Shown here in pieces: positions 46,642 to 55,797 of a DNA stretch of 64,000 nucleotides. Position 1 is the first letter of the stretch, and each line of letters begins with the position of its first letter. The translations under genes were made by a program, and so were the position numbers. Under the pieces are notes generated by a model that was given only the letters and a program-made list of their open reading frames with translations, had not been told where the DNA came from and did not search any database. The stretch comes from Nocardia anaemiae NBRC 100462. Its GTDB lineage: Bacteria > Actinomycetota > Actinomycetes > Mycobacteriales > Mycobacteriaceae. The DNA is taken from the NCBI RefSeq assembly GCF_001612725.1, contig NZ_BDAZ01000019.1:92003-156002 (forward strand), given 5' to 3'.

Positions 46642-46666
46642 TGCGCTCCATTGCTCCGGCTGCCGG

Positions 46667-46688
46667 TAATGTTCCAACCAGTACATTA
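46667..46688. promoter_or_regulatory. Candidate TetR operator upstream of the SDR operon
   Basis: TAATGT (46667-46672) and ACATTA (46683-46688) form a dyad with a ten-base centre, 26 bases before the SDR start. It is also in the divergent promoter region of glcB. Confidence 0.5.
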
Positions 46689-46702
46689 ATTCCGCCGGAC
46701 GA

Positions 46703-46708
46703 TACAAT
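46703..46708 (+). promoter_or_regulatory. Possible -10 element for glcB
   Basis: TACAAT, a good match to TANNNT, lies about 90 bases before the glcB start in the divergent gap. No RamB or RamA type motif was recognised. Confidence 0.3.
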
Positions 46709-46797
46709 CAAGGCCCCGACACACCGTCACATCACTACCGATGGGTAACATTGGTTGCGATTTTTCCCACCCGGCTTTCTCAAAAGTGAGGCAGTAG

Positions 46798-48981
46798 ATG
46801 ACAGAGCGGATTCAGGTCGGCGGGCTCCAGGTGGCCAGCGTTCTCCACGAGTTCATCGAGAACGAGGCGCTCCCCGGAACCGGCGTAGATTCCGCCGCGT
46901 TCTGGGCCGGAGCCGAGCAGGTCATCAATGACCTCGCTCCGCGCAACCGCGCCCTGCTGGCCGAACGCGACGAGATCCAGGGCAAGCTCGATGCCTGGCA
47001 CGCCGAACACCCCGGCGCGAACTACGACAAGGCCGCCTACAAGAGCTTCCTCGGCGATATCGGCTACCTGCGCGCGGAACCGGCCGACTTCCAGATCGCC
47101 ACCCAGAATGTGGACGACGAGATCGCCACCACCGCGGGCCCGCAGCTGGTGGTGCCGGTGATGAACGCCCGCTTCGCGATCAATGCCGCGAACGCGCGCT
47201 GGGGCTCGCTCTACGACGCCCTCTACGGCACCGACGCCATCTCCGAGGCCGACGGCGGCGAAAAGGGCACCGGCTACAACCCAATTCGCGGTGGCCGCGT
47301 GATCGAATTCGCGCGCAAGTTCCTCGATACCGCCGCCCCGCTGGCCAACGGCTCGCACCAGTCCTCGACGCACTACGCGATCGATGGCGGCAAGCTGGCG
47401 GTCACGCTGAGCGACGACGGGGTCACCACGCTGGCCGCCGACGGCGCGGAACTGGTCGGCTACCTGGGCGACCCGGCCTCGCCGACCTCGATCCTGTTGA
47501 AGCACAACGGTTTGCACATCGACATCCAGATCGACTCCGCCTCGCCGATCGGCAAGACCGATCCGGCGGGGGTCAAGGATGTGGTGTTGGAGTCCGCGGT
47601 CACCACGATCATGGACTTCGAGGATTCGGTGGCCGCGGTGGACGCCGAGGACAAGGTGCTCTGCTACCACAACTGGCTCGGCCTGATGAAGGGCGAGCTG
47701 GCGGAGAAGGTGACCAAGGGCGACAAGACCTTCACCCGCACCATGAACCCGGACCGCGTCTACACCGCGCTCGGCGGTGGCGAGCTGGTGCTGCACGGCC
47801 GGTCGCTGCTGTTCGTGCGCAATGTCGGTCACCTGATGACCTCCGACGCGATCATCGATGCCGAGGGCAACGAGGTGCCCGAGGGCATCATGGACGGCCT
47901 GATCACCTCGCTGATCGCCAAGCACAGTCTGCTCGGCGACACGAAACTGAAGAACAGCCGCACCGGTTCGGTCTATATCGTGAAGCCGAAGATGCACGGC
48001 CCGGACGAGGTCGCCTTCACCAACGAACTGTTCGGCCGGATCGAGGACGTCCTCGGCCTGGCCCGCAACACCCTCAAGGTCGGCATCATGGACGAGGAGC
48101 GCCGCACCACGGTCAACCTCAAGGCCTGTATCCAGGCCGCCGCCGAGCGCGTGGTGTTCATCAACACCGGCTTCCTGGACCGCACCGGCGACGAGATCCA
48201 CACCTCCATGGAGGCGGGGCCGATGGTCCGCAAGGCCGAGATGAAGACCCAGCAGTGGATCCTGTCCTACGAGGACTGGAACGTCGATACCGGTCTGGTC
48301 GCAGGGCTGCCCGGGAAGGCGCAGATCGGCAAGGGCATGTGGGCCATGCCGGATCTGATGCACGACATGCTCGAGCAGAAGATCGGCCACCCGCGTTCGG
48401 GTGCCAACACCGCCTGGGTGCCATCGCCGACCGCGGCCACGCTGCATGCGACGCACTACCACCAGGTCGATGTGTTCGAGCGGCAGCGGGAGATCGCCGC
48501 GGGCGGTCGTCGTGCCACCGTCGATCAGATCCTGGAGATTCCGCTTGCGGCCGATCCGAACTGGACCGATGAGGAGAAGCGGCAGGAGTTGGACAACAAC
48601 TCCCAGAGCATCCTCGGCTATGTGGTGCGCTGGATCGACCAGGGCGTCGGCTGCTCCAAGGTGCCCGATATCCGGGATATCGGTCTCATGGAAGATCGTG
48701 CGACCCTGCGCATTTCGAGTCAGCTGATGGCGAACTGGCTGCGTCACGGCGTGGTCACCGCCGATCAGGTGGTGGCCAGCCTGGAGCGGATGGCGCCGGT
48801 GGTCGACAAGCAGAATGCGGGCGATCCGAACTACCGGCCGATGGCGCCGGACTTCGCGAGCAGCATCGCGTTCCAGGCCGCGAAGGAGCTGGTGCTGGAA
48901 GGCGCCAAGCAGCCGAACGGCTACACCGAGCCGATCCTGCACCGCCGTCGCCGCGAGGCCAAGGCGCTGGCCTGCGTCTAA
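46798..48981 (+). CDS. glcB: Malate synthase G
   Basis: 727 residues, the expected length for malate synthase G, which condenses glyoxylate with acetyl-CoA in the glyoxylate shunt. Conserved blocks are [39 protein letters not shown] and the C-terminal [17 protein letters not shown]. The ATG at 46798 follows GTGAGG. Near the Rv1836c-like gene and guaB1, as in mycobacteria, but on the opposite strand from those. A strong hairpin ends it. Confidence 0.97.
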   Translation: MTERIQVGGLQVASVLHEFIENEALPGTGVDSAAFWAGAEQVINDLAPRNRALLAERDEIQGKLDAWHAEHPGANYDKAAYKSFLGDIGYLRAEPADFQIATQNVDDEIATTAGPQLVVPVMNARFAINAANARWGSLYDALYGTDAISEADGGEKGTGYNPIRGGRVIEFARKFLDTAAPLANGSHQSSTHYAIDGGKLAVTLSDDGVTTLAADGAELVGYLGDPASPTSILLKHNGLHIDIQIDSASPIGKTDPAGVKDVVLESAVTTIMDFEDSVAAVDAEDKVLCYHNWLGLMKGELAEKVTKGDKTFTRTMNPDRVYTALGGGELVLHGRSLLFVRNVGHLMTSDAIIDAEGNEVPEGIMDGLITSLIAKHSLLGDTKLKNSRTGSVYIVKPKMHGPDEVAFTNELFGRIEDVLGLARNTLKVGIMDEERRTTVNLKACIQAAAERVVFINTGFLDRTGDEIHTSMEAGPMVRKAEMKTQQWILSYEDWNVDTGLVAGLPGKAQIGKGMWAMPDLMHDMLEQKIGHPRSGANTAWVPSPTAATLHATHYHQVDVFERQREIAAGGRRATVDQILEIPLAADPNWTDEEKRQELDNNSQSILGYVVRWIDQGVGCSKVPDIRDIGLMEDRATLRISSQLMANWLRHGVVTADQVVASLERMAPVVDKQNAGDPNYRPMAPDFASSIAFQAAKELVLEGAKQPNGYTEPILHRRRREAKALACV

Positions 48982-49006
48982 GGCGTTGCGGGTCTGAGTA
49001 ACTCGT

Positions 49007-49045
49007 GAAATCCCCCGCCCGGGAGCGTGCCGGGCGGGCGATTTC
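49007..49045 (+). terminator. Rho-independent terminator after glcB
   Basis: GAAATCCCCCGCCCGG (49007-49022) and CCGGGCGGGCGATTTC (49030-49045) pair at 15 of 16 positions around a seven-base loop, followed by TTTACC. Confidence 0.88.
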
Positions 49046-49149
49046 TTTACCACACGACGGCCGTCGACGGGGCGGATGATTGGTTTCGACCGACATAACG
49101 ATCCGTTACCCTGGGCGCTGCACGAGGTAGTCGGATGTGAGGAAGTTTT

Positions 49150-49251
49150 ATGGGAAGCGTTGTCCTTGATGTATTCGCCCTGGTTGTGAATCGCGCGGCG
49201 ATGTTCTGGAACTGGATGGCCACCGGTTCGGCCGGGTTCCCGCCGCTGTAA
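49150..49251 (+). CDS. Possible small hydrophobic protein, 33 residues
   Basis: ATG 49150 with AGGAAG seven bases upstream opens a 33-codon frame ending TAA. The peptide has a hydrophobic stretch (VVLDVFALVVNRAAMFWNWM) that could be a membrane helix. It fills the otherwise empty 49046-49404 gap. Not recognised. Confidence 0.35.
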   Translation: MGSVVLDVFALVVNRAAMFWNWMATGSAGFPPL

Positions 49252-49404
49252 CAGCCGAGCTGAACATCTGGTACGACGACCCCCGGTCCTGGCCCCTCGA
49301 TGGGATGCCGGTGCCGGGGGTCTCCTTCGTCCGGTGAAATATTTCCACCAGATGGTGCACCGATTCCCTTCGGGGACAGGGCAGGTCGACGTATCTTCTT
49401 TGGC

Positions 49405-49959
49405 ATGAGCAGCGGCACCCGACCGACACCGTTGTGGTTCGAACTCTGGATGGGCGCCATCACCACCGTCATCGCGCTACTCTGCGCCGCGCTGTGCTGG
49501 GAATTGGCTGCTCAGGGCAGTTTTCCGGCCAAAGTGCTGCTGTGGGTGGGACTTTCGGTGGTCGGCTTGGTCGCGATCGTCTTCGCCATCCTCGGCCTGA
49601 TCCGCTATCACGCCGTCCTCGTCAGCCTGACCGCACCGCTACTGATCGCCGCGCTCGCCGCGCTGGTGTGGTACGAGGTCCCCGAAACCACCGGTTGGCG
49701 GCTGTCCCGTCCCATCCTCGAAGATCAGGCCGTCGCCTGCGCCAACCCGGGCCACCGCACCCGCCTCGGCGTCTACACCGTCACCTATATCACCCGCCGC
49801 GACGGCGCCTGCCTGTTCTACGTCAGTGGCGGAGCCACCAATTCCGAAGGCTTCGCCTACTTCCCGGACAGTGCCCCGAGCACCGGTCCCGCCGGACCGG
49901 GCGGTATCGGCTACGAACCCTTCCACGGCCCCTGGTACCGGTTCACCGAAAAGACCTGA
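49405..49959 (+). CDS. Hypothetical membrane protein, 184 residues
   Basis: Three hydrophobic segments in the first 100 residues (ITTVIALLCAALCWELAA, VLLWVGLSVVGLVAIVFAIL, LTAPLLIAALAALVW), then an external domain with a cysteine pair (VACANP and GACLFY), possibly a disulfide. ATG 49405; an upstream frame to 49300 is not supported. No family recognised. Confidence 0.65.
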   Translation: MSSGTRPTPLWFELWMGAITTVIALLCAALCWELAAQGSFPAKVLLWVGLSVVGLVAIVFAILGLIRYHAVLVSLTAPLLIAALAALVWYEVPETTGWRLSRPILEDQAVACANPGHRTRLGVYTVTYITRRDGACLFYVSGGATNSEGFAYFPDSAPSTGPAGPGGIGYEPFHGPWYRFTEKT

Positions 49960-49977
49960 CCGATCGACCCAGGCCGC

Positions 49978-50484
49978 TCAGTGCCCGACACCGACCAGCG
50001 TCCGGATGATCATGAAGATGGCGGCCATACCGAAACAGGCCAGTCCGATGACCCATACGGTGAACATCTGCCGCATCGGTATCAGGTTGTCCAGCCAGCC
50101 GACGTCGAGATCGACATCCTCCTGCTGGGTCTCGAAGACCGTGCCGTGTGCACCCCAGGTGCCCGCTCCGATCTGCTGCTGTTCGAACCGCTCCAGCCAC
50201 AGCGCGTCCTTACGCTCGGCGAGGCGATGGCTGGCCATCAGCATGATCGAAATGATCGACACGATCAGCGCGAGTAGCGACGAGGCTATCCGCGCGATGG
50301 AATCGTTTCCCGCTCCCATGGAGATACTGAACAGGAACGCCTGGGCGGTCAGACTGAGCGTGGGAACCTGCCAGAGCAGGTTCTCGTATTGCAGACGTCG
50401 GTCCGCCACGGTCTGGTAGACCAACTCCAGATCGGCGGAAGGGCGGGCGGCTGGCTCGTCCACGGGCTCAGTCGTGCTCTGCAC
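49978..50484 (-). CDS. Hypothetical membrane protein, 168 residues
   Basis: The N-terminal 30 residues are soluble, then two hydrophobic segments (LTAQAFLFSISMG, LLALIVSIISIMLMA), a charged loop and a C-terminal helix (MFTVWVIGLACFGMAAIFMI). The RLQYENLLWQVPTLSLTAQA stretch is typical of a widespread bacterial membrane family of unknown role. The GTG start overlaps the upstream gene by 17 bases. Confidence 0.7.
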   Translation of the reverse strand: MQSTTEPVDEPAARPSADLELVYQTVADRRLQYENLLWQVPTLSLTAQAFLFSISMGAGNDSIARIASSLLALIVSIISIMLMASHRLAERKDALWLERFEQQQIGAGTWGAHGTVFETQQEDVDLDVGWLDNLIPMRQMFTVWVIGLACFGMAAIFMIIRTLVGVGH

Positions 50485-51157
50485 GCGAATGTTCTTTGAT
50501 ACCGGCGCGAGCCAGGATCAGACCGCTGACCACGAGCACCCACGCCGGGAAAGCCAGCGTCAGCCACTCGCTTGTTTCGCTGGCGATCAGCAGTGCCAGG
50601 GCCGCCAGATAGCTGAGAACGGTGAGCCAGCGGGGCATGAGCCCGGTCTTCAGCCAGATCGTCGCGAGCGAGATCATGAATACCGCCGCCATCCGCAGCG
50701 CGTAGGTCTGGCTCGCCGACACCACGACCATCTTGCCGAAGTCGACCACTTCGGCGCGGGCGGCCGGTTCGGCCACGTCGTGGTTGCTGGATACCAGACC
50801 GGCGGCCACGGCCGTGCCGACGAACATCATCGCCAGGAACAGCAGTCCACTGCCCAGAAATACCGATAGGAAGAACCGGTCTTCGTAGCGCCCGAGTCCG
50901 TCACGGACGACGCCGATGAACCATAAGAAGCTGATTCCGGCGAAGGGCATGAGCACGGTCGCTGTCCTGATGGAGTTGCGCTGGCTGTTCAGCCAATGAG
51001 TCGAGCCTTCGATGCCGCCAGGCATGTCGATACGGATCAAGATCAGCGTGGTACCGAAAAGGACCGCGAAGACCACTCCGGCGAGTGCGGCGGCTCGCGG
51101 TGTCGATAACCGGCGCGGGGTCGGCGCCGACTCGGTATGTTCCGGCGATGTCGACAT
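50468..51157 (-). CDS. Hypothetical integral membrane protein, 229 residues
   Basis: Five to six hydrophobic segments (AALAGVVFAVLFGTTLILI, LLFLAMMFVGTAVAAGLV, and others). No catalytic motif seen. Pairs with the overlapping gene downstream; the two are probably co-expressed. Family not recognised. Confidence 0.75.
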   Translation of the reverse strand: MSTSPEHTESAPTPRRLSTPRAAALAGVVFAVLFGTTLILIRIDMPGGIEGSTHWLNSQRNSIRTATVLMPFAGISFLWFIGVVRDGLGRYEDRFFLSVFLGSGLLFLAMMFVGTAVAAGLVSSNHDVAEPAARAEVVDFGKMVVVSASQTYALRMAAVFMISLATIWLKTGLMPRWLTVLSYLAALALLIASETSEWLTLAFPAWVLVVSGLILARAGIKEHSRAEHD

Positions 51158-51348
51158 GATGTGATTCTGTCAAATTCGAGCGTTGGTGGGCGGGAATTGC
51201 AATCATGTTGAATTTTCTAGGATGACCGGCGCACTTTCACCGCACCTACCTCGGTGATTACCACTGCTATCGGAGGTTTCGGTGTGCTGGGCCTAAGGCA
51301 TAGCATGAGCAAAGTCCGGCCTTACTGTGATGGAAGGTGGGTGAAGAT

Positions 51349-51909
51349 ATGTCGATAACCGAACGTGACTGGAGTAAACCGGCGGCGATGGCCATCCCGG
51401 CGGAGGGCTATTTCGAGTTGGAGCGGGGAAGATACGGTCCGATCTATCCCCAGACGCCGTCCTGCTACGGATTCTCGATCATCGCCAAGGTAAAACCCGG
51501 CCGGGAAGAGGCCATTCGCGCGCACGGCAAGGAACTCGAAGCCGCAATAGCGGCTGATCCGGAGGTACTGGCACCGCTGCGACTGCACTATCTGCGGTGG
51601 CTGCTGTTCGATGTCGGATCGGGTCTGCATTTCCAATATCAAGGCATCTTCGACACCGATTTCGACAAATACACCGAGGATGCCGTCACGCTGTTCTCGC
51701 AGACCGGCATAACAACGGTTTTCACGAATCTCGAGGGGTTCCCGGAGGATTGGAAGGAAAATCCGGCATCGTTCGTGAAATACGTCCGCGAGCACCAATT
51801 TCCGAGCTTCCTCGAATACGGTGAGTATCCGTACGTCACCGGCGTCGAGATCAAAAAGGCGCTGCGACTGAAGGCGGCGTTCTCCGAAATGCTCGATCAG
51901 ATGCAGTAA
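51349..51909 (+). CDS. Ferredoxin-like-fold hypothetical protein in the DyP operon
   Basis: 186 residues. The segment SCYGFSIIAKVKPGREEAIR, followed by LRLHYLRWLLFD and LHFQYQGIFDTDFDKY, has the beta-alpha-beta pattern of dimeric alpha/beta-barrel proteins, the same fold class as each half of a DyP peroxidase. No catalytic residue is evident. It starts at ATG 51349 and is separated by 12 bases from the DyP gene. Confidence 0.7.
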   Translation: MSITERDWSKPAAMAIPAEGYFELERGRYGPIYPQTPSCYGFSIIAKVKPGREEAIRAHGKELEAAIAADPEVLAPLRLHYLRWLLFDVGSGLHFQYQGIFDTDFDKYTEDAVTLFSQTGITTVFTNLEGFPEDWKENPASFVKYVREHQFPSFLEYGEYPYVTGVEIKKALRLKAAFSEMLDQMQ

Positions 51910-51921
51910 TTACCTTGGCCC

Positions 51922-53256
51922 ATGCTAGAACTCGACGATATTCAGCACATCCTGCTGACCCGGACCCCGGCGGTGACCGGCCGTTATGAGTTCCTGTCGT
52001 TCGACGATCCCGCGGGTGCTCGTGCTTGGTTGACTCCGCTGGTGGACCGCGTGCAATCGGCCGCGGACGTGCGCGCGACGATGGACAGTTCCGACCGCTG
52101 GGTCACGCTGGCCTTCACCTGGCACGGGCTGCGGGCGCTCGGCGTGCAGGAGGAAACGCTGGCCGCCTTCCCGGATGAGTTCCGCGAAGGTATGGCCGCA
52201 CGCGCAGATATCCTCGGCGACACGGGCGCTGCTCATCCCGACAATTGGGTAGGCGGGCTGGCCGGTGACGAACTGCATGCCATCGCGATTCTGTTCGCCC
52301 GCACCGATGCCGAGCACAAGCGCTGCACAGCCGAACACCGGAAACTGGTCGCTCGTTGCTCGGGTGTGCGCGTGTTGTCGTTCCTGGATCTGAATGCGAC
52401 GCCACCCTTCGACTACGCCCACGATCACTTCGGGTTCCGCGACCGGTTGTCCCAGCCGGTGATCGCCGGATCCGGTGAAACACCTACCCCCGGCTCGGGA
52501 GCAGCGCTGCAACCCGGTGAATTCATCCTGGGCTATCCGGACGAGGAAGGGCCACCCCGAGCGCTGCCGCGGCCGGAGGTGTTGTTCCGCAACGGAAGCT
52601 ATATGGCCTACCGGCGGCTGCAAGAGCACGTCGGCGCGTTTCGGAACTATCTGCGCGAGCACGCGGACACCCCGGACGGGCAGGAATTGCTCGCCGCGAA
52701 GCTCATGGGGCGCTGGCGCAGCGGTGCACCCCTGGTTTTGGCTCCTGATCGCGATGATCCGGCGCTGGGCGCGGATCCCATGCGCAACAACGACTTCGAC
52801 TACAAGGCAATGGATCCGCACGGCTACGCGGTCCCACTCGGCGCGCATGCGCGGCGCCTCAACCCTCGCGACACTGCGGTAAATATGAACCGCCGCAGGA
52901 TGATTCGCCGCGGCGCCACCTACGGTCCCGCGCTACCCGAGGATGCCCCCGACGACGGGGTGGACCGCGGGATCGCCGCGTTCATCATCTGCGCCAGCCT
53001 GGTCCGCCAGTTCGAGTTCGCCCAAAACGTCTGGATCAACGACAAGACATTCCACGAACTCGGCAACGAACACGACCCGATCTGCGGCACCCAGGACGGC
53101 ACCTACGACTTCACGATCCCCAAGCGACCCATTCGCAAGGTGCTCGCGGGACTGCCCGCCTTCACCACGCTCAGAGGCGGCGCGTACTTCTTCCTTCCGA
53201 GTATCAGCGCGCTTCGATACCTGGCAACGCTCGACAGCCGAGAGGTGACACCATGA
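51922..53256 (+). CDS. DyP-type heme peroxidase
   Basis: 444 residues. The distal aspartate is Asp174 in HFGFRDRLSQP, where the common GxxDG motif has Arg in place of the last Gly; the proximal heme ligand is probably His309 (PLGAHARRLNP), with the conserved arginine in MIRRGATYG. DyP enzymes use peroxide to oxidise dyes, phenols or lignin-like compounds. No signal peptide, so it is cytoplasmic or carried by a partner. Second gene of a three-gene operon; the stop overlaps the next start (ATGA). Confidence 0.9.
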   Translation: MLELDDIQHILLTRTPAVTGRYEFLSFDDPAGARAWLTPLVDRVQSAADVRATMDSSDRWVTLAFTWHGLRALGVQEETLAAFPDEFREGMAARADILGDTGAAHPDNWVGGLAGDELHAIAILFARTDAEHKRCTAEHRKLVARCSGVRVLSFLDLNATPPFDYAHDHFGFRDRLSQPVIAGSGETPTPGSGAALQPGEFILGYPDEEGPPRALPRPEVLFRNGSYMAYRRLQEHVGAFRNYLREHADTPDGQELLAAKLMGRWRSGAPLVLAPDRDDPALGADPMRNNDFDYKAMDPHGYAVPLGAHARRLNPRDTAVNMNRRRMIRRGATYGPALPEDAPDDGVDRGIAAFIICASLVRQFEFAQNVWINDKTFHELGNEHDPICGTQDGTYDFTIPKRPIRKVLAGLPAFTTLRGGAYFFLPSISALRYLATLDSREVTP

Positions 53257-54266
53257 GCACCAGTCCGCTGGCACGCACCTACAACCAGAGCCACATGCCG
53301 CGCGACCACGACGGGCGGCGACGGATCAGCATCTATTGGACGTGGAGCTATCCGTGGGAGGCCCAACGCGATCCCGCCGAGATGTATAACCGCTTCTCGA
53401 CGATGACCGAGGTCCGCAACGTGCTGTGGCCGGGCTATGAAACTCCGGAATACGACGCCGCGCACTTCCTACAGGGCATCGCGGGCACCCTGGAGCTGTT
53501 CCATCGCTCGACGCTGGCGTTTCAACAACTTGCCGAAGAGGCCACCGGTCACCCCGTCGCGGTATTCCAGCGCATCGACCAGGCCGGTTACACCTTGCCG
53601 ATCGACGAGCGGATTCTGGCCGATACCGACACCCTGATGGTTTTCGGGCTCGATCACGTTCTCTCCGAGCAGCAAGCCGCCTCGGAGGAGTGCGACGCGA
53701 TCCGCGACTGGCTGCAACGCGAAGGCACCTGTCTGCTGCTGGCGCCGCACCACGACGTCGGGTGCACCGACGACTACGCCCAGCGACAAATGGAATTCGA
53801 GCATCACGGTGACCCGCTGGTGCCGCGGCAGCAACGATTCGGCCAGTACACACGCTCGCTCATGCGGGCCCTCGATGTTCCGGTGCACAACAAATGGGGT
53901 CTGCGACCCGCGGTCGTCGACGGCACCGATGAGATCGCACCCTTGACCGGGTTCCCTGATCTGGACGCACCCCGGTTGCTGGACAACGTCACGACATTCA
54001 ACTTCCACCCTCATCTACCGCACTACGAGCTCACCGCGCCCGAATCCGACTCGCTCCGCGTCCTGGGCCGCCAGCGTGTCGACCCCGAGCGACCCCATCC
54101 GTTCACCGCCGCGGGCAACACGGAATTCAATGCGCTGATCTGGATGCCGCCCGCCGACGGGCGTGCCGGGGACATCGTGCTGATCGATTCCACCAACTTC
54201 ACCACGTTGTTCGGCGGTACCGACAGCCTGCGGAACCTGTGGCGAAACCTGGCCACCATGAAGTAG
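53253..54266 (+). CDS. Hypothetical protein, glutamine-amidotransferase-like core, DyP partner
   Basis: 337 residues. The middle part (DTLMVFGLDHVLSEQQAASE, then WLQREGTCLLLAPHHDVG) looks like a class I amidotransferase/ThuA-type Rossmann core without an obvious nucleophilic cysteine at the elbow. N- and C-terminal parts are His/Trp/Asp-rich. Translationally coupled to the DyP gene by ATGA. Function unknown; coupling suggests a helper in substrate handling or assembly of the peroxidase. Confidence 0.65.
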   Translation: MSTSPLARTYNQSHMPRDHDGRRRISIYWTWSYPWEAQRDPAEMYNRFSTMTEVRNVLWPGYETPEYDAAHFLQGIAGTLELFHRSTLAFQQLAEEATGHPVAVFQRIDQAGYTLPIDERILADTDTLMVFGLDHVLSEQQAASEECDAIRDWLQREGTCLLLAPHHDVGCTDDYAQRQMEFEHHGDPLVPRQQRFGQYTRSLMRALDVPVHNKWGLRPAVVDGTDEIAPLTGFPDLDAPRLLDNVTTFNFHPHLPHYELTAPESDSLRVLGRQRVDPERPHPFTAAGNTEFNALIWMPPADGRAGDIVLIDSTNFTTLFGGTDSLRNLWRNLATMK

Positions 54267-54277
54267 CCCCAGCGCGT

Positions 54278-54994
54278 TCAGGGTTTGGGTTGGATCCAGA
54301 GCGCTTCGGCTACGGCGCAGAGGTCACCGGAGGCCGTGGCGAGGGCTATGCCGACAGTGTGTTTGCGACCCTGGTGGGCGATGGGCCAGGCGTAGGAAAT
54401 ATAGGGGGAGTCGGGGTAGATGGGCTGGAGTTGGGTGGCGGTGAGGGCCGCGGTCACGCCGCCGAAGCCCATGCCTTGTTTGCGCATGGCGGTCCAGCCG
54501 CCGGGGCAGTCCAGGGCGGACCAGACGACTTGCGGTGGGAGTCGGCCGGATTCGTCGGCCAACCCGGGATCGGGGGTCCAAGCGGCGATGACGAGATCGT
54601 GATCCGGTGTGTCCCAGGTGAGCAGGCGTAGCCCACGACCGGGTGCGCAGGCGGCGCCGCAGCCATAGCATTCAGTGACACGCCGCGACACCATGGCCGC
54701 GTCGGTGACGGCCTTCGCCTCGGCCCAACTCGGGGCGCTCGGCGCATCAATGGTCAGATCCGCCGGAGTCGATTCGGCGAGCAACGCGCCGTCGGTGTCG
54801 GTGAGCGCGTATCCACCGGACCTGTTCGGACGCAATGACATGGGGGTCTCGAGCGGCACCCTGGCACGGAAGTCGACGCGTATCTCAGCGGCCTCGCACG
54901 GCCCGGCCAGCAGACCAGCGACGTAGCCGCCGAATGCGACGTCGGGGTATCCGTGCACGTGTTCGGGAACGGTGACTGTCTCGGTCCGGATCAC
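54278..54994 (-). CDS. Hot-dog fold thioesterase-like protein
   Basis: About 238 residues resembling PaaI-like or fused double hot-dog proteins: HGYPDVAFGGYVAGLL near the N-terminus and PQVVWSALDCPGGWTA and LCAVAEALWI in the second repeat. A CYGCGAACAPG motif in the middle gives three cysteines, a mark of the actinobacterial subgroup. GTG 54994 is chosen; starts at 55057 or 55096 are open. Likely a CoA thioesterase or CoA-binding protein. Confidence 0.72.
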   Translation of the reverse strand: MIRTETVTVPEHVHGYPDVAFGGYVAGLLAGPCEAAEIRVDFRARVPLETPMSLRPNRSGGYALTDTDGALLAESTPADLTIDAPSAPSWAEAKAVTDAAMVSRRVTECYGCGAACAPGRGLRLLTWDTPDHDLVIAAWTPDPGLADESGRLPPQVVWSALDCPGGWTAMRKQGMGFGGVTAALTATQLQPIYPDSPYISYAWPIAHQGRKHTVGIALATASGDLCAVAEALWIQPKP

Positions 54995-55153
54995 GTGTCG
55001 CTCGAGCCTTCCTCTGCCGTCGATTCGGATCGACCTTACCCCCGGCTTCGGACACATCGGAATCATCGTCTCCACAGAGCCGACCGCGCCGAACACCCGG
55101 CACTCTGAAGTAGCACCGCGTGGCCGACCCGCGTCCGACGGGGCACGGTTCGG

Positions 55154-55795
55154 CTATTGCGGTGCCTGACCACTGAGTTGGGCGAGCAGCACGCTGATCA
55201 CACCGGCCTCCTGGCTCTGGCTCTGGAACATCGAGCGGGCGGTCTCCTTGACCGCACCCGAGGGCAGCAGTTCATCGGCGGCACGAGCCATAACCAATCC
55301 GCCCTGGTGATGACGCAACATCATTTGCAGGAACAGGATTTCGGCGTCGCGGCCGCGGGCCGCGGCCAGTGCATCGAGTTCGACGGTGGTCGCCATACCC
55401 GGCATCGCATCGCCGTCCGACGGGTTCGCACTCGGATGATGTTGCGAGGCAGCCGAATCGGCGTGCATCCACGCCATCGGATGCGACGAAAGCGGCGATG
55501 CATCGGCCAACCGCAGCCACCCCAGCATGGTCCCGATCTCGATGCGCTGCGCATCCGAAAGCTGTTGTGCCAACCGCAGTACGGTCGGATCCACGCCACG
55601 ATCCAAGCGCTGCACCATGATCAGCGCCTGCTGATGATGTGCGGTCATATCCTGCGCGAATCCGATCTCGACCGCGCTGAGAACCGGTGCGGCCGTATGC
55701 CCTTCGGGCAGCACGAGCGGACGCAGCGCCGCCCCGAGCGCCATCAGGGTGAACGCAACAGAGGCGAGCGCCGCGACTCGGAACCAACGGGACAC
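55154..55795 (-). CDS. Secreted or membrane-anchored DUF305 protein
   Basis: 213 residues. The N-terminal helix (FRVAALASVAFTLMALGAAL) is a signal anchor, and the ferritin-like DUF305 core carries the paired His motifs MTAHHQQALIM and MMLRHHQGGLVMA. DUF305 proteins have been linked to metal or copper handling. The start GTG lies two bases after the LVIVD gene stop, so it is in the same operon. Confidence 0.9.
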   Translation of the reverse strand: MSRWFRVAALASVAFTLMALGAALRPLVLPEGHTAAPVLSAVEIGFAQDMTAHHQQALIMVQRLDRGVDPTVLRLAQQLSDAQRIEIGTMLGWLRLADASPLSSHPMAWMHADSAASQHHPSANPSDGDAMPGMATTVELDALAAARGRDAEILFLQMMLRHHQGGLVMARAADELLPSGAVKETARSMFQSQSQEAGVISVLLAQLSGQAPQ

Positions 55796-55797
55796 GG

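Noticed and set aside
43000..46700. SDR-ADH-TetR-ACAD operon as part of the KstR/KstR2 sterol regulon
   Set aside because: No TnnAACnnGTTnnA or CAAG-N2-CTTG site was seen upstream.
46780..49053. 757-codon open frame on the minus strand opposite glcB
   Set aside because: It is a GC-driven shadow of malate synthase G; its translation is low-complexity and rich in His, Arg, Gly and Val, with no family motif.
51922..53256. DyP as an encapsulin cargo
   Set aside because: No encapsulin shell gene is near and the C-terminus (TLDSREVTP) does not look like a typical targeting peptide.
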